The position numbers and the translations under genes were made by a program. The notes under the pieces are model-generated. The model saw only the letters and a program-made list of their open reading frames with translations. It did no database searches and was not told the DNA's origin. Shown here in pieces: positions 33,534 to 44,429 of a DNA stretch of 64,000 nt. The DNA lies in assembly GCA_917880885.1 (NCBI GenBank), contig OU862915.1, positions 33,054,676 through 33,118,675 on the forward strand, read 5' to 3'. The stretch is from Limnephilus marmoratus. Its lineage: Eukaryota > Arthropoda > Insecta > Trichoptera > Limnephilidae. Within the stretch, counting starts at the first letter, position 1, and each line of letters starts with the position of its first letter.

Positions 33534-34098
33534 CAATCTGATATGTATCTCAAATGAATCACAATTAATCTCAATAAAAAATACTATGTAAAACTATAAT
33601 TTGGATGATGATTAAAGATATACAGGACTGATTATTTAGATTTTTATTTATAACAATAATAAAGTTACTTACCTTTAAATAATCCACCCTTAAACATTCA
33701 TAAATAGCTCGACACGTTTCTGGTATTATTGAAGAAAGAGATGGAGCAGATATACCGGTACTGAATTTCAAATCTTCAAATGAGCGTCCTGTGGCGAGAT
33801 ATCGAAGAGTTGCTGCTAATCGTGCTTCTGCACTAATACTCTCTCTCATAATGGTGTCTTGCCTTGATATTTTATGTTTGATTTTATCTAACAACATACT
33901 AAATAACTGATCATCCATACGCAAATAATTCTTGAAATCGTCCGGATAATTTTCACGTAATTCTTCAATCAGTGGCATATGACAATATTGCTGTCTGTAT
34001 TTCTTAACCCATACAGATCGTTTCTTCTTCTTTTTGAGTAGGCTAACACCAGCAAATATCATGACTTGTGCCATGATATTTCTTTTTCTTCTATCCAT
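32265..34098 (-). pseudogene. Harbinger-2 DDE transposase, two exons, one 1-bp frameshift
   Basis: Exon 1 runs 34098-33673 (142 codons, MDRRKRNIMAQ; RSVWVKKYRQQ; ends at GTAAGT). Exon 2 starts at 33052 after CAG and ends at a stop at 32265. The nuclease motifs GGAMDGKH, FLGDEAFGL and RNVVENAFGII are intact. Near 32500 one base appears to be missing: the frame passes from ...LAICTF into the one that encodes HNFLCKRSN, where Harbinger-3 has a continuous LAACHLHNYLC. Otherwise the protein would be about 404 residues. A sequencing error is a possible alternative. MADF exon 2 lies within its intron. Confidence 0.85.
33053..33095. promoter_or_regulatory. Back-to-back splice acceptors in Harbinger-2
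   Basis: A 43-bp spacer beginning CTG and ending TTTTTAG. It provides the minus-strand acceptor (CAG before 33052) and the plus-strand acceptor (TAG before 33096), matching the layout in Harbinger-1 and -3. Confidence 0.75.
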
Positions 34099-34388
34099 TT
34101 TGCTCCGTCGCACTATACTGAGTGTACGCGAACTTGAGTAAAACTTTGTAAATTGCACACACTCCAACACGCGCCAGTTCCACGCGGTCTATCGCGCATG
34201 ATTAGTCTTTACACGTTCGCTCTTTCCGTTCACATGTAACGTACACATGTAATCGCGCGCGAATGAATGTTAAGCTTCAAAACTAACAAAAAGTGATCGC
34301 GCACGATTGCGCGCACAGGCTTACCAATACGCAATCCTGTACGCTCCTGAGAATGCGCGATAGAGCGACTGTATAAAGGCAGCTATAA

Positions 34389-34658
34389 GAACAACGCGAG
34401 CCGTTATACGTCGGAAGAGTCCCTTCGTGCTTCCTGGCGCGCCCTGTATCCTCGCTGGAAGGGAATTCCATTTGGCCCCAATTCGGATGATCGGGCATCG
34501 TCTCCGGAAATCCACAATACATGGAGGAGGTCCTACATTGCCGCGGAGGAGACTGAAGGATGTCGATCGGGCTGGCCATCCTGTTCATCCTGGCCATCCT
34601 GTTGTGATGAGATGCGGATCGACTAGGGAACGTCAGTTAGATTAGATTGCATTCGGTC
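34389..34658. other. Spacer between Harbinger-2 and hAT-3
   Basis: Moderate GC content. The minus frame from 34597 is open and, if Harbinger-2 and one TAA copy are ignored, stays open across the old insertion site to a stop at 31498 (about 86 codons). No domain is recognised and the length is compatible with chance. The last eight bases (34651-34658, ATTCGGTC) are the hAT-3 target duplication. Confidence 0.4.
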
Positions 34659-34923
34659 CAAGGCCGTACGTAGCCAGGGGGGGGGGGATCAAGGGAGTTT
34701 GATCTAATAAAGCACACTGAAAATATGATGTTAAACGCTACCGACGCCCGATTTTACAAAATTAACTTATTGCAATTTGTGGTAAAATTTTCAGGAAAAA
34801 AATTGGTGCAAAAACTGAATTTTGCAAAATGTTTTTCAGTCCTTGTTGATGGAACTACTGACGTTTCACTGCAAGACAAGAACAGATGGCCATCTGTGTG
34901 AGATATGCAGAGCTAAAAGATAA

Positions 34924-35636
34924 TCAGCCTTACTAAAAAAACCCGTGATTTTTTTTTTCAATTGATAAATGAGCGTGTATGTGAAAACATTTCTTATTAA
35001 AAAAAAATGTTCATGGAAAGAAATATACATAGCTTACCCGAGAGGGTAGTTTATCTCATGTGTACGACTGTTTTGTTAATGATTTCTGAACAAATTTTGG
35101 AGTATAAAGATCTTAATTTTGGAAAGTAAAGATCCTAAAATGTAAATTTGAATTTTTATGTAACCTATAAAACAATTTCCTGACAGTTCAACTTTCAAAC
35201 TACGATTATTACGCTAATAACTTGACTAAAACTGATGAAAAAACACGGTAAATATATATCAATTATTTGAAAGAAGAGTGAATTGGTCACTATAATAGAA
35301 ATCATTTAGTAAAATCACAATATTTAATAACAAAATTTTCAACATCCCGCCATAAACAAACCAAACAATTTTTTTAGCGCGGGCCGGTGAGGACAAATGT
35401 GCAGGCTCGTCAATAACGCCCCTTGCGGAGTAGAATTAAAACAACCATTTTAACCAAGTAAATTATAACCATACATAACGTTGTCAGATGTAAAATACAT
35501 TTAATGCATTTTTACATCGTGACCGCGGAAGAAAGCTTATTAGTAACAGATCGTGTTTTAGTGTATACGGGCTTTATTTATGTTGTTGCAACAACATAGG
35601 TTATCGGCCGTGGAGGGTTTTTTTTAGTAAGGCTGA
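34924..35636. mobile_element. MITE inside hAT-3
   Basis: Inverted ends TCAGCCTTACTAAAAAAACC (left) and the matching GGTTTTTTTTAGTAAGGCTGA (right) bound about 713 bp of non-coding AT-rich DNA. The hAT-3 coding sequence stops at the left end and continues at the right end. The same terminal word appears alone at 50638-50654. A target duplication could not be fixed, so the family is open. Confidence 0.75.
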
Positions 35637-36571
35637 ATGTTTTTATCTTGCGTGAAGATTTTTTAACTTTTGTAAGAGTTGAGGAAAATATTTAGCTTAC
35701 GCAATTTTATCTGAATGAAAATCTTTGGATGTAGATTGCGAATATTTAATCGGACCTGGATAAAATGGAGCTTCTTCGATTAAAGGAAGTTTTAAAGGTG
35801 TGCAGGCAGTAATTCGTGAGTCACATCCAGAAGCCTTATACGTTCATTGCAGCTCACTGCAGTTGAATTTGGCTCTATGTAATTCTTGTCAGGTTCAGCC
35901 TATTCGAAATACTATTGGTACCTACTATAAATTCGGTTGAAAATTTTATCAAGTCTTCGACAAAACGAACGAAGTGCCTAAAAGAAAATATCGAGAAAAA
36001 TATTTTTAAAAACTTAATTATCAAGAAGACTACTAAGAGCTCTATAAAAAATGTTTCGAATGGGACTCTGTAAAAGCTGAATTAGTAAAGTGAGAGATAA
36101 AATGGCTGGAAGAATCTGAATTAAATCGACCAACATGTGCTATTGAAGCTCTCGGAAAATGCAACCAGGACCAGACCTTATTTCCAAACACTCACAAACT
36201 TTTAAAAATCTTGGTGACATTGCCTGCTTCCACATGTACCCCTGACATACTGTCTCTTTTCTGAAACGCCTCAGAAATTCCACAGGCTAGGAAAGGCTAA
36301 ACGGATTGGCGTTAATGTCATGTTTAGTGAAAAACGTAAAAATGATATTGTATGGTCTTATAAAATTTATCAACAAACCTTGAGTTTTACGATTTTTTGT
36401 GAAAATTTTCTTCTTTCTACCGCTGTAAGTCATTACAGTATATAAGCCTTATAACCAAGACACACTGAACCCCAGATTCCTACCCACCCCTTAAACCCTT
36501 TTCCTTCCCAGAACTCTCCTCTCCTTCCTGTCCTTAAAAAAACCCTATACACAGCATCCCCAAAGATGACA

Positions 36572-36606
36572 TAGGCCCTGAGGGAAATTATTTTCCTCAG
36601 GGCCTA
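36572..36606. repeat. Short inverted repeat (hairpin) in hAT-3
   Basis: TAGGCCCTGAGG and CCTCAGGGCCTA face each other with an 11-bp A/T-rich spacer. The arms match perfectly over 12 bp. Role unknown; it may be the fused ends of a deleted hAT-type element. Confidence 0.7.
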
Positions 36607-36713
36607 CCGTGTGGAGCTCATGTAAAAAAATAGACATTTTTGTTCTGTCGAGGAATTATTCTGATAAAACCAAATTTTGGCGCCTTCAATCGAAGATGGC
36701 GGCCCGAGTTCTA

Positions 36714-36737
36714 CCCCCCCCCCCCCCCCCCCCCCCC
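36714..36737. repeat. Poly(C) run
   Basis: A run of about 24 C. The length is likely unreliable in any assembly. Confidence 0.8.
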
Positions 36738-36933
36738 TCCCACGGATTTCGAAAACTTTTTTTTTCGTTAGAGTCCCAATCTAAACAACATATATCATAA
36801 TCGCTACTACCTACTACATGACCTTTTGCAAGGTATAAAGGCCTTTTTACCCCCCACTGACTGGACTATAAACACTGTTCCACCAAACAAAACCCCCGCG
36901 AAATTTTTCTCTGGCTACGGCCTTGATTCGGTC

Positions 36934-37299
36934 CTTGGGGTGAGTGACACTGTTATATTTGTTATCGTTTGCTTTCGGTACAATACACGCTATATATTTT
37001 AATTTCCAAAGTGAAATCTATGTTTTTATTCGAATACCTGAATAAGCTGGAGACCTCATTTCATGCCCCCGCCTTGAGTTGGAGTGTATGCTCTACTTGC
37101 CACGAACATAAATCTGCAACCGCAGATTTTTGGCGCTCGGAGATCCGAAAAGTTCATGGTAAAAACCTGATGCTAGAGAAACATACCTATCTACACACCC
37201 CTTGTATTTTCAGCGTAGCAAATGTCACCCAAAGTAACATTATACCTAGCAATTGTCACCCCACACCCCCTTTTACATAGCACAACCAATGTCAACAAG
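36934..37299. other. Spacer before Gypsy-B, possible 5' region of that element
   Basis: No domain. It could hold a degraded LTR or leader of the following Gypsy, but I cannot show a matching 3' LTR. Confidence 0.35.
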
Positions 37300-37479
37300 T
37301 GATTGAAGAAGCGCCCCCGGGCATAATCACGAACATTCTTCAGTCTACAAAAGCTTCCTTACTGCAAGCCCCCCGTGAAAGAAATATATCACCGGATAAT
37401 AAGCCGAAAAGGTCCTTAGTAAACTATGCACTCTACTTTAACAAAAAATACATCAGGAAGCTGCACTTTTCTAACACTA

Positions 37480-38506
37480 CCTCGAGGGAAGAAAAAATTA
37501 CATTTCCAGTCCTGACGGAAACAAAAGTAATCCCCACACCAATAATTACTCCAAGTAAAGTCTATGACCTGTCTACTTGGAAGGTCAAGTACAATGGGCA
37601 AACTGCTGACATCAGAGGAATTTCATATGAAATCCTGCATAAAAACTTCATCGATTTAATCACGCCGGATATCTTTTCATGGCATAAAGCACACAAAAAG
37701 AGGACAAAATCGTGGGCGGAACTTAAAGCAGCCCTTATACTATCTTTCGGAAAAACAGAGGCGCAGCATAAAATTAAGCTGAACCTTCTGTCAATAAAAC
37801 AATCACCAAAGGAATCCACGGCTCAATATTCTCAGCGAGCGGAGGAAATTAATGACAAACTTCTGATCCCTCTCCCAGAAAGCGAACTTCTGGCTTGTCA
37901 TTATCGATGGATTATTTATCAGAAAAATATGAGAATATCGTCACATCCCAGAAGATTTCTTCTCTTGCCCAATTAAAGGAAATTTGCCTCCTTTTGGAAT
38001 TATATCAAGGCAGAAGGAAAGCTACGACCGATTGCCCAAAGCCTAGCCTCTCGTCCGCCATTAAACCGGAAAACAATGAGAAAAAGCATTGTTCCTTTTG
38101 TAAAAGGCAGGGCCACGAACTGGCCACTTGTTTCAAACATGCTAGGATTTTGGAAAACAGGAGTCCAAACCTTTTAAACGCCCCTCCGCCGAAGTTCACT
38201 CCCCAGGACAACTTAAGGGAAACCTTCAAGAGGTCCAGACACAATTATGATAGGATTGGTGCACCTGACAACCTCTTCAAACCTCCGGTGTACTTCTTCA
38301 GACCTCCAAAAAATTGGATCAAAAAGCCAAAAAAACCAACCCCTAACCTCTCGGCGATTCATTCTATGTCAAGGAGAAAAGAATGGACCGAGTGGTTGGC
38401 CCACATCAAATTTTTCAATCAGGCCTTACAACTCTCCTCGGTAAGCTGCAAACAAGCACAGGACGTAAGCTGCGACAGGACGGCCTACCTTATGCGCAAT
38501 TTTTCA
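37480..38506 (+). pseudogene. Gypsy-B gag, frameshifted
   Basis: The capsid-like part reads YDLSTWKVKYNGQ, then WAELKAALILSFGKTEAQHK and STAQYSQRAEEINDKLL. A frame change near 37950 leads to a stretch with the zinc knuckle CSFCKRQGHELATCFK (CCHC, near 38090-38140). The remaining tail is basic and Pro-rich. Gag would package the element RNA; here the frame break prevents one protein. Confidence 0.7.
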
Positions 38507-39660
38507 TAAACAACGTTTGTTTTTCCGGATTCTTAAGACAGTGGGGCGTCTATTAGTTGCCTTGGAGACAACGCTCATTTGCCATTTATAAACAATGGAT
38601 TTACCTTGGAAAATTACTCTACACTCGTCACTACTGCAGACAACGCCACTCAGACTGTCACCGGCTCCATCTCTCTACCAGTAAAATGTGGAGACAAAGT
38701 GGTCTAATCAACTTTTTGGTTATCTCCTCCATCACCCAAAAATTTATCCTTGGCATAGATTTTTGGAAGGCGATCGATGTGGCTCCGCAAGTTTTTCTCA
38801 CCTTCAATGACATGCTTCCAGCTCCTCAAATTAGCGAGATCCTTACAATTATATCGTACGAAAATTTGGAACCAGCCCAGGCTCACCAACTAGACGAAGT
38901 TGTATCAAAATTCGAATCTATCGCTTTTGAAAACGTTGGCTTGGGTTTAACTAATTTAGTTGAACACAAAATCACCCCCAATGGTCCCCCAATAAAACAG
39001 AGATATTATAATTTGGCTACCCATAAACTATAACTTTTAGAAAAAGAGCTAGATGAAATGTTAAGATTGGGCATGGTAGTTACCAGCAGAAGTGCGTGGA
39101 CTAACCCAACACTACTGGTCTCAAAAAAGGACGGCTCCGCTCGCTTTTGTTTGAACAGTGGACGACTCAATGCGTGCACACAAGCAGACGCGTACCCATT
39201 ACCTCTTGTTCATGCCATCCTCGACAGGTTGAAGAATGCCAAATTCATCTCTTCAATTGACCTTTCCCGGGCCTTTTGGCAAATACCTTTAGAACGCTCC
39301 TTCTGTGACAAAACTGCATTCGTCGTACCAGGAAGGGAAATGTTTCACTTAACGAGATTACCTTTCGGACTCAAAAACAGCCCTGCGGAACTACAAAGGC
39401 TGATGGACAAGTTGTTTGGCCCCGAATCCGACAACAACCTCTTCTGCTACTTGGATGATCTGATCATCGTAAGTGACACTTTTGAAAACCATATTTCTAT
39501 GTTAGAAAAGGTATATCAACAATTAAAATACGCTGGCCTTACTATCAATCTGAAAAAGTCCGAATTTTGCAAATCTCGTCTCCGTTATCTTGGTTTCATC
39601 GTGGATGAAAAAGGTCTCAGAACCGACCCTAATAAAGTGGAAGCAATGACCAACTTCCCG

Positions 39661-40125
39661 AGGCCAAAAAATGCTAAAGAAGTTAAAGGTTTCTTGGGCC
39701 TTGCTGGTTACTATAGGATATACATCAGGGATTTCTCCACCATCGCTGCTCCTCTCAACAAGATTACAGGCACTCGAAAGGGTGTCAGCTACTTTGCCTG
39801 GTCCCCTGAGTCCCGAGGCCAAAAAATGCTAAAGAAGTTAAAGGTTTCTTGGGCCTTGCTGGTTACTATAGGAGATACATCAGGGATTTCTCCACCATCG
39901 CTGCTCCTCTCAACAAGATTACAGGCACTCGAAAGGGTGTCAGCAACTTTGCCTGGTCCCCTGAGTCCCGAGGCCAAAAAATGCTAAAGAAGTTAAAGGT
40001 TTCTTGGGCCTTGCTGGTTACTATAGGAGATACATCAAGGATTTCTCCACCATCGCTGCTCCTCTCAACAAGATTACAGGCACTCGAAAGGGTGTCAGCA
40101 ACTTTGCCTCGTCCCCTGAGGCCGA
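39661..40125 (+). repeat. Triplicated 155-bp segment in Gypsy-B pol
   Basis: Three tandem copies start at 39661, 39816 and 39971, each opening AGGCCAAAAAATGCTAAAG and encoding VKGFLGLAGYYRRYIRDFS in one frame. Because 155 is not a multiple of three, each added copy shifts the frame. The sequence right after the third copy again begins AGGCCGAAAACGCT, similar to the unit start. This suggests the duplication arose between two similar short words. Confidence 0.9.
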
Positions 40126-40290
40126 AAACGCTTTCAACACTCTGAAGTCGGCTTTACAATCAGCACCTGTTCTGAATTGTCCCGACTACTCACTCCCTTT
40201 CACCCTCCATACAGATGCCTCCAATACTGGAATCGGCGGAGTACTCACTCAAGAGTTCACAGACGGCGAACACCATGTGGCATATATATA

Positions 40291-41648
40291 TATGTATTAT
40301 TTTTTACATTTTTTTATGAAACATGTTAGGTATATATAAATTAGAAAATATATTCGTAGTCCTCCTCACTAGGAGATCCTGTGCTGAGGGGGACTATGCT
40401 TTGGATAAGTTTTCAGCGACTTCTATGGTTTAACTTCATTTTTTGGATAAGATTTTCCATAAACTTCTATGACGACGTTTTAAGTATACTAGAAAGTTCA
40501 TTTTCCGATAGTTCCTTCAGTCAACATTAAATTTCCCTAATGTAGCTATTTTTTGTTTTAATTTGTTTGATACTAAATGGGAGTTTGTTATCTAACTTTA
40601 CTGCTAAAAATTCAGAACTTCTTTGTCCAAATGAAGAGTTACACTTTGGTACATTAAATATGTCTGTTTGGCTCTGGTTTTATGAGCATGTGAAGTGTCT
40701 GCCTCTGAATAATTTTTGTGGTCATGTACCAGAATGTTTTTGGCGTAGATTTTCTGTATGCTTGGAACATCAAACTGTTTAAAAATTTCTGTTGTAAGAT
40801 CAAAGTGTGAATTCCACTGTAGTTTTTCATCAATTTCAATCCCAAGATATTTAATACGTTTCGTTAGGGTTATAGACGGGCAGGAACGTTGTGGAAAAGT
40901 ATTTTGACATTCATGTAATTTGAGGGTATTGCTCATTCATCGGTTGTCCTGTTTTGTTTTGGGAGAAAGTTAGATATTTAGGTTTATTAACATTTAATGT
41001 AAGGGAGTTTACTTTTAGCCAATTTTTAAGTACGGCCAGGCCATGTTTCGCCTCCTTGTAGGTGCTTATCCAATCTTGTTCGTGGAATATAATAACAGTG
41101 TCATCTGCAAAGCTCATTATGTTTCCATTGATGCGAAGATTCATAAGGTCATTTATATAAACCAGAAATAGCATAGGTCCTAATACGCTTCCCTGGGGGA
41201 CCCCGAATTAAATTGAATAGAGATTTGCTCTTTCTTTTACCAATTTCCAGTTAAGTAACTTCTAAGTAGATTTAGAGTTGTTTCGGTTATTCCATTTTTT
41301 TAGTTTAAGTACAGTATTTCATGGTCAATTGTATCGAAAGCTTTTTGAAGATCAATGAAAACTGCTAAGCATTTTTTGCCTTCATCCAGTTTTCTAATAA
41401 TTGTATTTGTTACATTAGCTATAGCGTCACCCGTACCAAGGTTTTTCCTAAAACCATACTGCGTAGGTGATAATATTTTATTAGTAACCAAAAATGTAAG
41501 CAGTTGTTTTTTTATTACTTTTTCCAATATAGATAGAGGAGTTAAAATGCTAAATGGTCGATAATTTGATATATCATTTTTGGGACCGTTTTTATATAAT
41601 GGTATGATCGTAGCAATTTTAAGACAAGCGGGATTTAGAGAGATTTTA
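40291..41648 (-). mobile_element. Minus-strand LINE fragment inside Gypsy-B RNase H
   Basis: On the minus strand, 41527-41300 reads LSPTQYGFRKNLGTGDAIAN and FIDLQKAFDTIDHEI. After a gap, 41174-40911 reads LFLVYINDLMN and MSFADDTVIIFHE, the RT catalytic box. The thumb follows, with RIKYLGIEIDEKLQW near 40850. The N-terminal endonuclease is missing, and frame breaks lie near 41200 and 40925. Gypsy-B RNase H continues on both sides, so this is a later insertion. The target duplication is obscured by an AT repeat at the left edge. Confidence 0.78.
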
Positions 41649-41979
41649 TTACTCCCGTAGTAAACACGAAAAGAACTATGGAATCACAGAAAAGGAATTA
41701 CTCGCAGTTTTGGACTCCATTTACCCCTTCCAAGGTTATATTGATGGAAGCAAATTCACTGTTGTCACCGACCACAGCAATTTGAAATGATTAATATCTT
41801 TGGACAACCCGTCAGACTGGCTCGTTGGTCATCTCGTTTATCTCAATTCGCCTTCGATGTCGTACACCGTAAGAGCATCGATAATATTGTACCTGATGCA
41901 CTATCAAGAATAGATCTAGCCACTCTGAACTCTGAAACTATTGCTTTTGATGAATGCAATATTAATTTTAATTAACTCT

Positions 41980-44420
41980 AATAATATTTTTAAAACTCCG
42001 ACCAGACAACTTCAGTTATTCTATGTAATGGATATGGGTAAACTTGATGAGTTATTGGAGAAAAATAGGGAGACATTTTTGAGGAACTGGTAGCTAATTG
42101 CTCACCTCGTGTAAAACACGAAACAAAATTAATTAAAGAAGAGCCCGTGTATCAACGCGCTTATCGGTTACCGTATGAACAGAGGCTTGAAGTTGAAAGG
42201 CAAGTCGCTCATCTTCTGAAGGATGGAATCATCCGACTAAGCGATTCGCTTTAAGCAAGCCCTGTCCGTATCGTCGAGAAAAAACTCGACCAATCGGGAA
42301 TAAAAAGTGGAGGATGGTCATAGACTATCGGAAACTCAACGAACAAGACACGTAGTGACAAGTTTCCTCTGCCAAACATCGAAGATATTTTTTCACAGTT
42401 ACATGGCAATAAATACATTTCAACTTTAGATCTGACAAGTGGGTACCACCAGATAAAAATATCTGATCAAGGCATAGAAAAGATAGCATTCACTTTTCTA
42501 ATCAGCACTATGAATTTGTTAGAATGCCATTTGGGCTAAAAAAAACCGCACCTCCTTCGTTTTAGCGGATGAACAACGTATTACGCAAATAAATATGAAA
42601 AATGTTGTATATTTGGATGACGTAATAGTATATGCCAACGACGAAGAGGACAACCTCAGGCGTCTAGAAATCGTTTTCAACGCCAACGGCTTTCAAAGCC
42701 AACTTAAAAATAAATATCAATAAATGTGAATTTGTAAAGGAAGAAATTAAATTCTTACTTCATATTCTTAATGGTGATGGATTGCAACGAAAAAACGCAA
42801 AAATAAATAACCAAGACGAAAAGTTTTTAAATGCTTTCAGAATATGTGAAGAATTACTGATGATAGCCCCAATATTAAAATATCCCGACTTTAACGAAGA
42901 ATTCACTGTAACCACAGACGCAAGTGACATTGCTCTGGGGGCTGTGTTGAGCCAAAAATCTCAACCTATTGCCTATATTTCTAGAACACTGTCGAAAACG
43001 GAAACCAAATATAATACGACGGAAAAAGAATTGCTAGATATACTAAGGTCCCTCAAGCAATTCAGTCCGTATATTTAGGGTAAACATTTTATCATAGAAA
43101 CAGATCACCAACCGTTAGTATGGTTAACCAAATTAAAAGAACCCAATGCTAAACTTACTAGGTGGAGACTTAAACTTTAAGAAATGATAAGAACTCATTA
43201 AAATTAATACGTTTTACAAATTTTAAAATTGAACCCTTAACCTTAGAAGAGCAAAAATAAATAATACATTCGGCGCACGTTGAGAGCCAACGTCACATGA
43301 GCCTAGCCGCCCTTATCAGTAAAATAAAACGGACGCATTATTCAAAAATAAAAGAGCGATTTTAGATTTTCACGGCCAAAAAGATTTTACTATTTAAAAT
43401 CGTGTATAATATATTAGAATTCTAAATATGAAAGACAATCTACTTCTGCCAATTAGAAGCTACTGTTACTCCTAACTGTTCGATATGGCAGATCGACACT
43501 TACCACTTCGGGCGTCAAAATTTCCTTACCATTGTGGATAAATTTTTCTAAATGGGCATCTTGCACATTAATCACAGTCGACAACAATATCTATGACAAT
43601 ATTATTTAAAATATTTTCATTATTCGGTGTACCGAAAGAAATACATTTAGATCGCGAAACCAAGTTTACGTCCACTACGGCACGAGAATTATTAGAAACG
43701 TACAATATTAAAACACATGTGACTACTATTGGTCATTCACAATCTAAAGCTGATATAAAACGCTTTCACTCTACTTTGACAGAAATATTGAGATTAATAT
43801 GTACGGCAATACCGAATGTCACATCGGAAACTCAAATTAATTTAGCCTTAACTACGGCACGAGAATTATTAGAAACGTACAATATTAAAACACATGTGAC
43901 TACTATTGGTCATTCACAATCTAAAGCTGATATAGAACGCTTTCACTCTACTTTGACAGAAATATTGAGATTAATATGTACGGCAATACCGAATGTCACA
44001 TCGGAAACTCAAATTAATTTAGCCTTAAATGCTTAAAATAATAACATACATGGTGTAACTAAACATACACCAAATGAGATACACTTTTGCCATGGGAATC
44101 TAACACCACAACCTAATGGTGTGATTACCCAAAGTTCTGACCGTGCAAATCAATGTAAAGAACTCAAAAAAATAATACATGATTTACAGCATACAACAAA
44201 AAATAGAACACGCGAACGAGTAAACAAAACACGTACGCACCAAGAAATGTCCATGGGACAACAAATACTTATAAAGGTTACCGCACGGGGTAAACATAAA
44301 AATAAATTTAAAGAGCCGTTCACTATTACTAAAATATTACCACATAATTTACTCGAATACAAAAGTCTGAGAGGCCTAACAACAATTCACAAATATAGTG
44401 TTAAAATTGTTTCAGGCTGA
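41980..44420 (+). pseudogene. Errantivirus-2 pol remnant (RT, RNase H, integrase)
   Basis: RT is visible in pieces from 42000: the AYRLPYEQRLEVERQVA segment near 42150, then IRLSDS, a segment with YISTLDLTSGYHQIK near 42410 and MKNVVYLDDVIVYAND near 42600 (catalytic motif kept). RNase H starts near 42860 (TTDASDIALGAVLSQK) and stops near 43078. Integrase appears at 43593-44036 with VPKEIHLDRETKFTS and a duplicated segment holding the catalytic Glu position. The C-terminal part is at 44121-44420. Stops and frame changes separate all pieces. Confidence 0.8.
43675..44028 (+). repeat. 177-bp in-frame tandem duplication in the integrase
   Basis: Two copies (43675-43851 and 43852-44028) encode the same 59 residues, beginning TARELLETYNIKTHVTT. 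They differ in the catalytic position: the first has ADIKRF, the second ADIERF. The expected Glu of the DDE triad is thus kept only in the second copy. Confidence 0.92.
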
Positions 44421-44429
44421 TCGCCCTGA

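Larger units (their letters stand above)
31550..34385. mobile_element. PIF/Harbinger element with interlocked genes (Harbinger-2)
   Basis: Inverted repeats TAGCTGCCTTTATACAGTCG start at 31550 (plus) and 34385 (minus), flanked by TAA at 31547-31549 and 34386-34388. At 2836 bp it is compact and has no nested insertion. It encodes an intact MADF protein on plus and a transposase with one frameshift on minus, in the same alternating exon order as Harbinger-1 and -3. The repeats share AGCTGC with Harbinger-1. Confidence 0.9.
34659..36925 (+). mobile_element. hAT element remnant with 8-bp duplication (hAT-3)
   Basis: The ends start CAAGGCCGTA (34659 plus; 36925 minus) followed by TAGCCAG / GCCAGAG. 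ATTCGGTC flanks both sides (34651-34658, 36926-36933). The inside is a decayed plus-strand transposase: KCFSVLVDGTTDVS near 34830; after a MITE, sequence matching a YVHCSSLQLNLALCNSC block near 35840-35890; then HKLLKILVTLPAST near 36190, the dimerisation region. Stops and frameshifts are frequent. The final part (36370-36920) is non-coding and holds a hairpin and a C-run. Confidence 0.82.
37300..41963 (+). mobile_element. Degraded Ty3/Gypsy element (Gypsy-B), LTRs not found
   Basis: Gag, protease, RT and RNase H pieces follow in order on the plus strand. A 155-bp triplication sits after RT, and a minus-strand LINE splits RNase H. Integrase is missing: the sequence switches near 41951-41963 into the second errantivirus. 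No LTR, primer site or target duplication was seen. The RT is of the same general type as Gypsy-D. Confidence 0.75.
38557..41963 (+). pseudogene. Gypsy-B pol, broken by a triplication and a LINE
   Basis: The end of the protease is visible (FILGIDFWKAIDV, near 38740). RT follows at 39058-39800 with WTNPTLLVSKKDGSARFCL, the FGLKNSPAELQRLMD block and FCYLDDLIIVSD as catalytic motif. After the triplicated segment comes RNase H (LHTDASNTGIGGVLTQE, near 40210), interrupted at about 40290 by a LINE. It resumes at about 41649 with EKNYGITEKELLAVLDSI and VVTDHSNLK, then changes frame. The last recognisable part is VPDALSRIDLATL. No integrase. Confidence 0.8.

Noticed and set aside
36714..36737. Poly(C) run as a functional element
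   Set aside because: Homopolymer; likely expansion or assembly noise inside a dead hAT.
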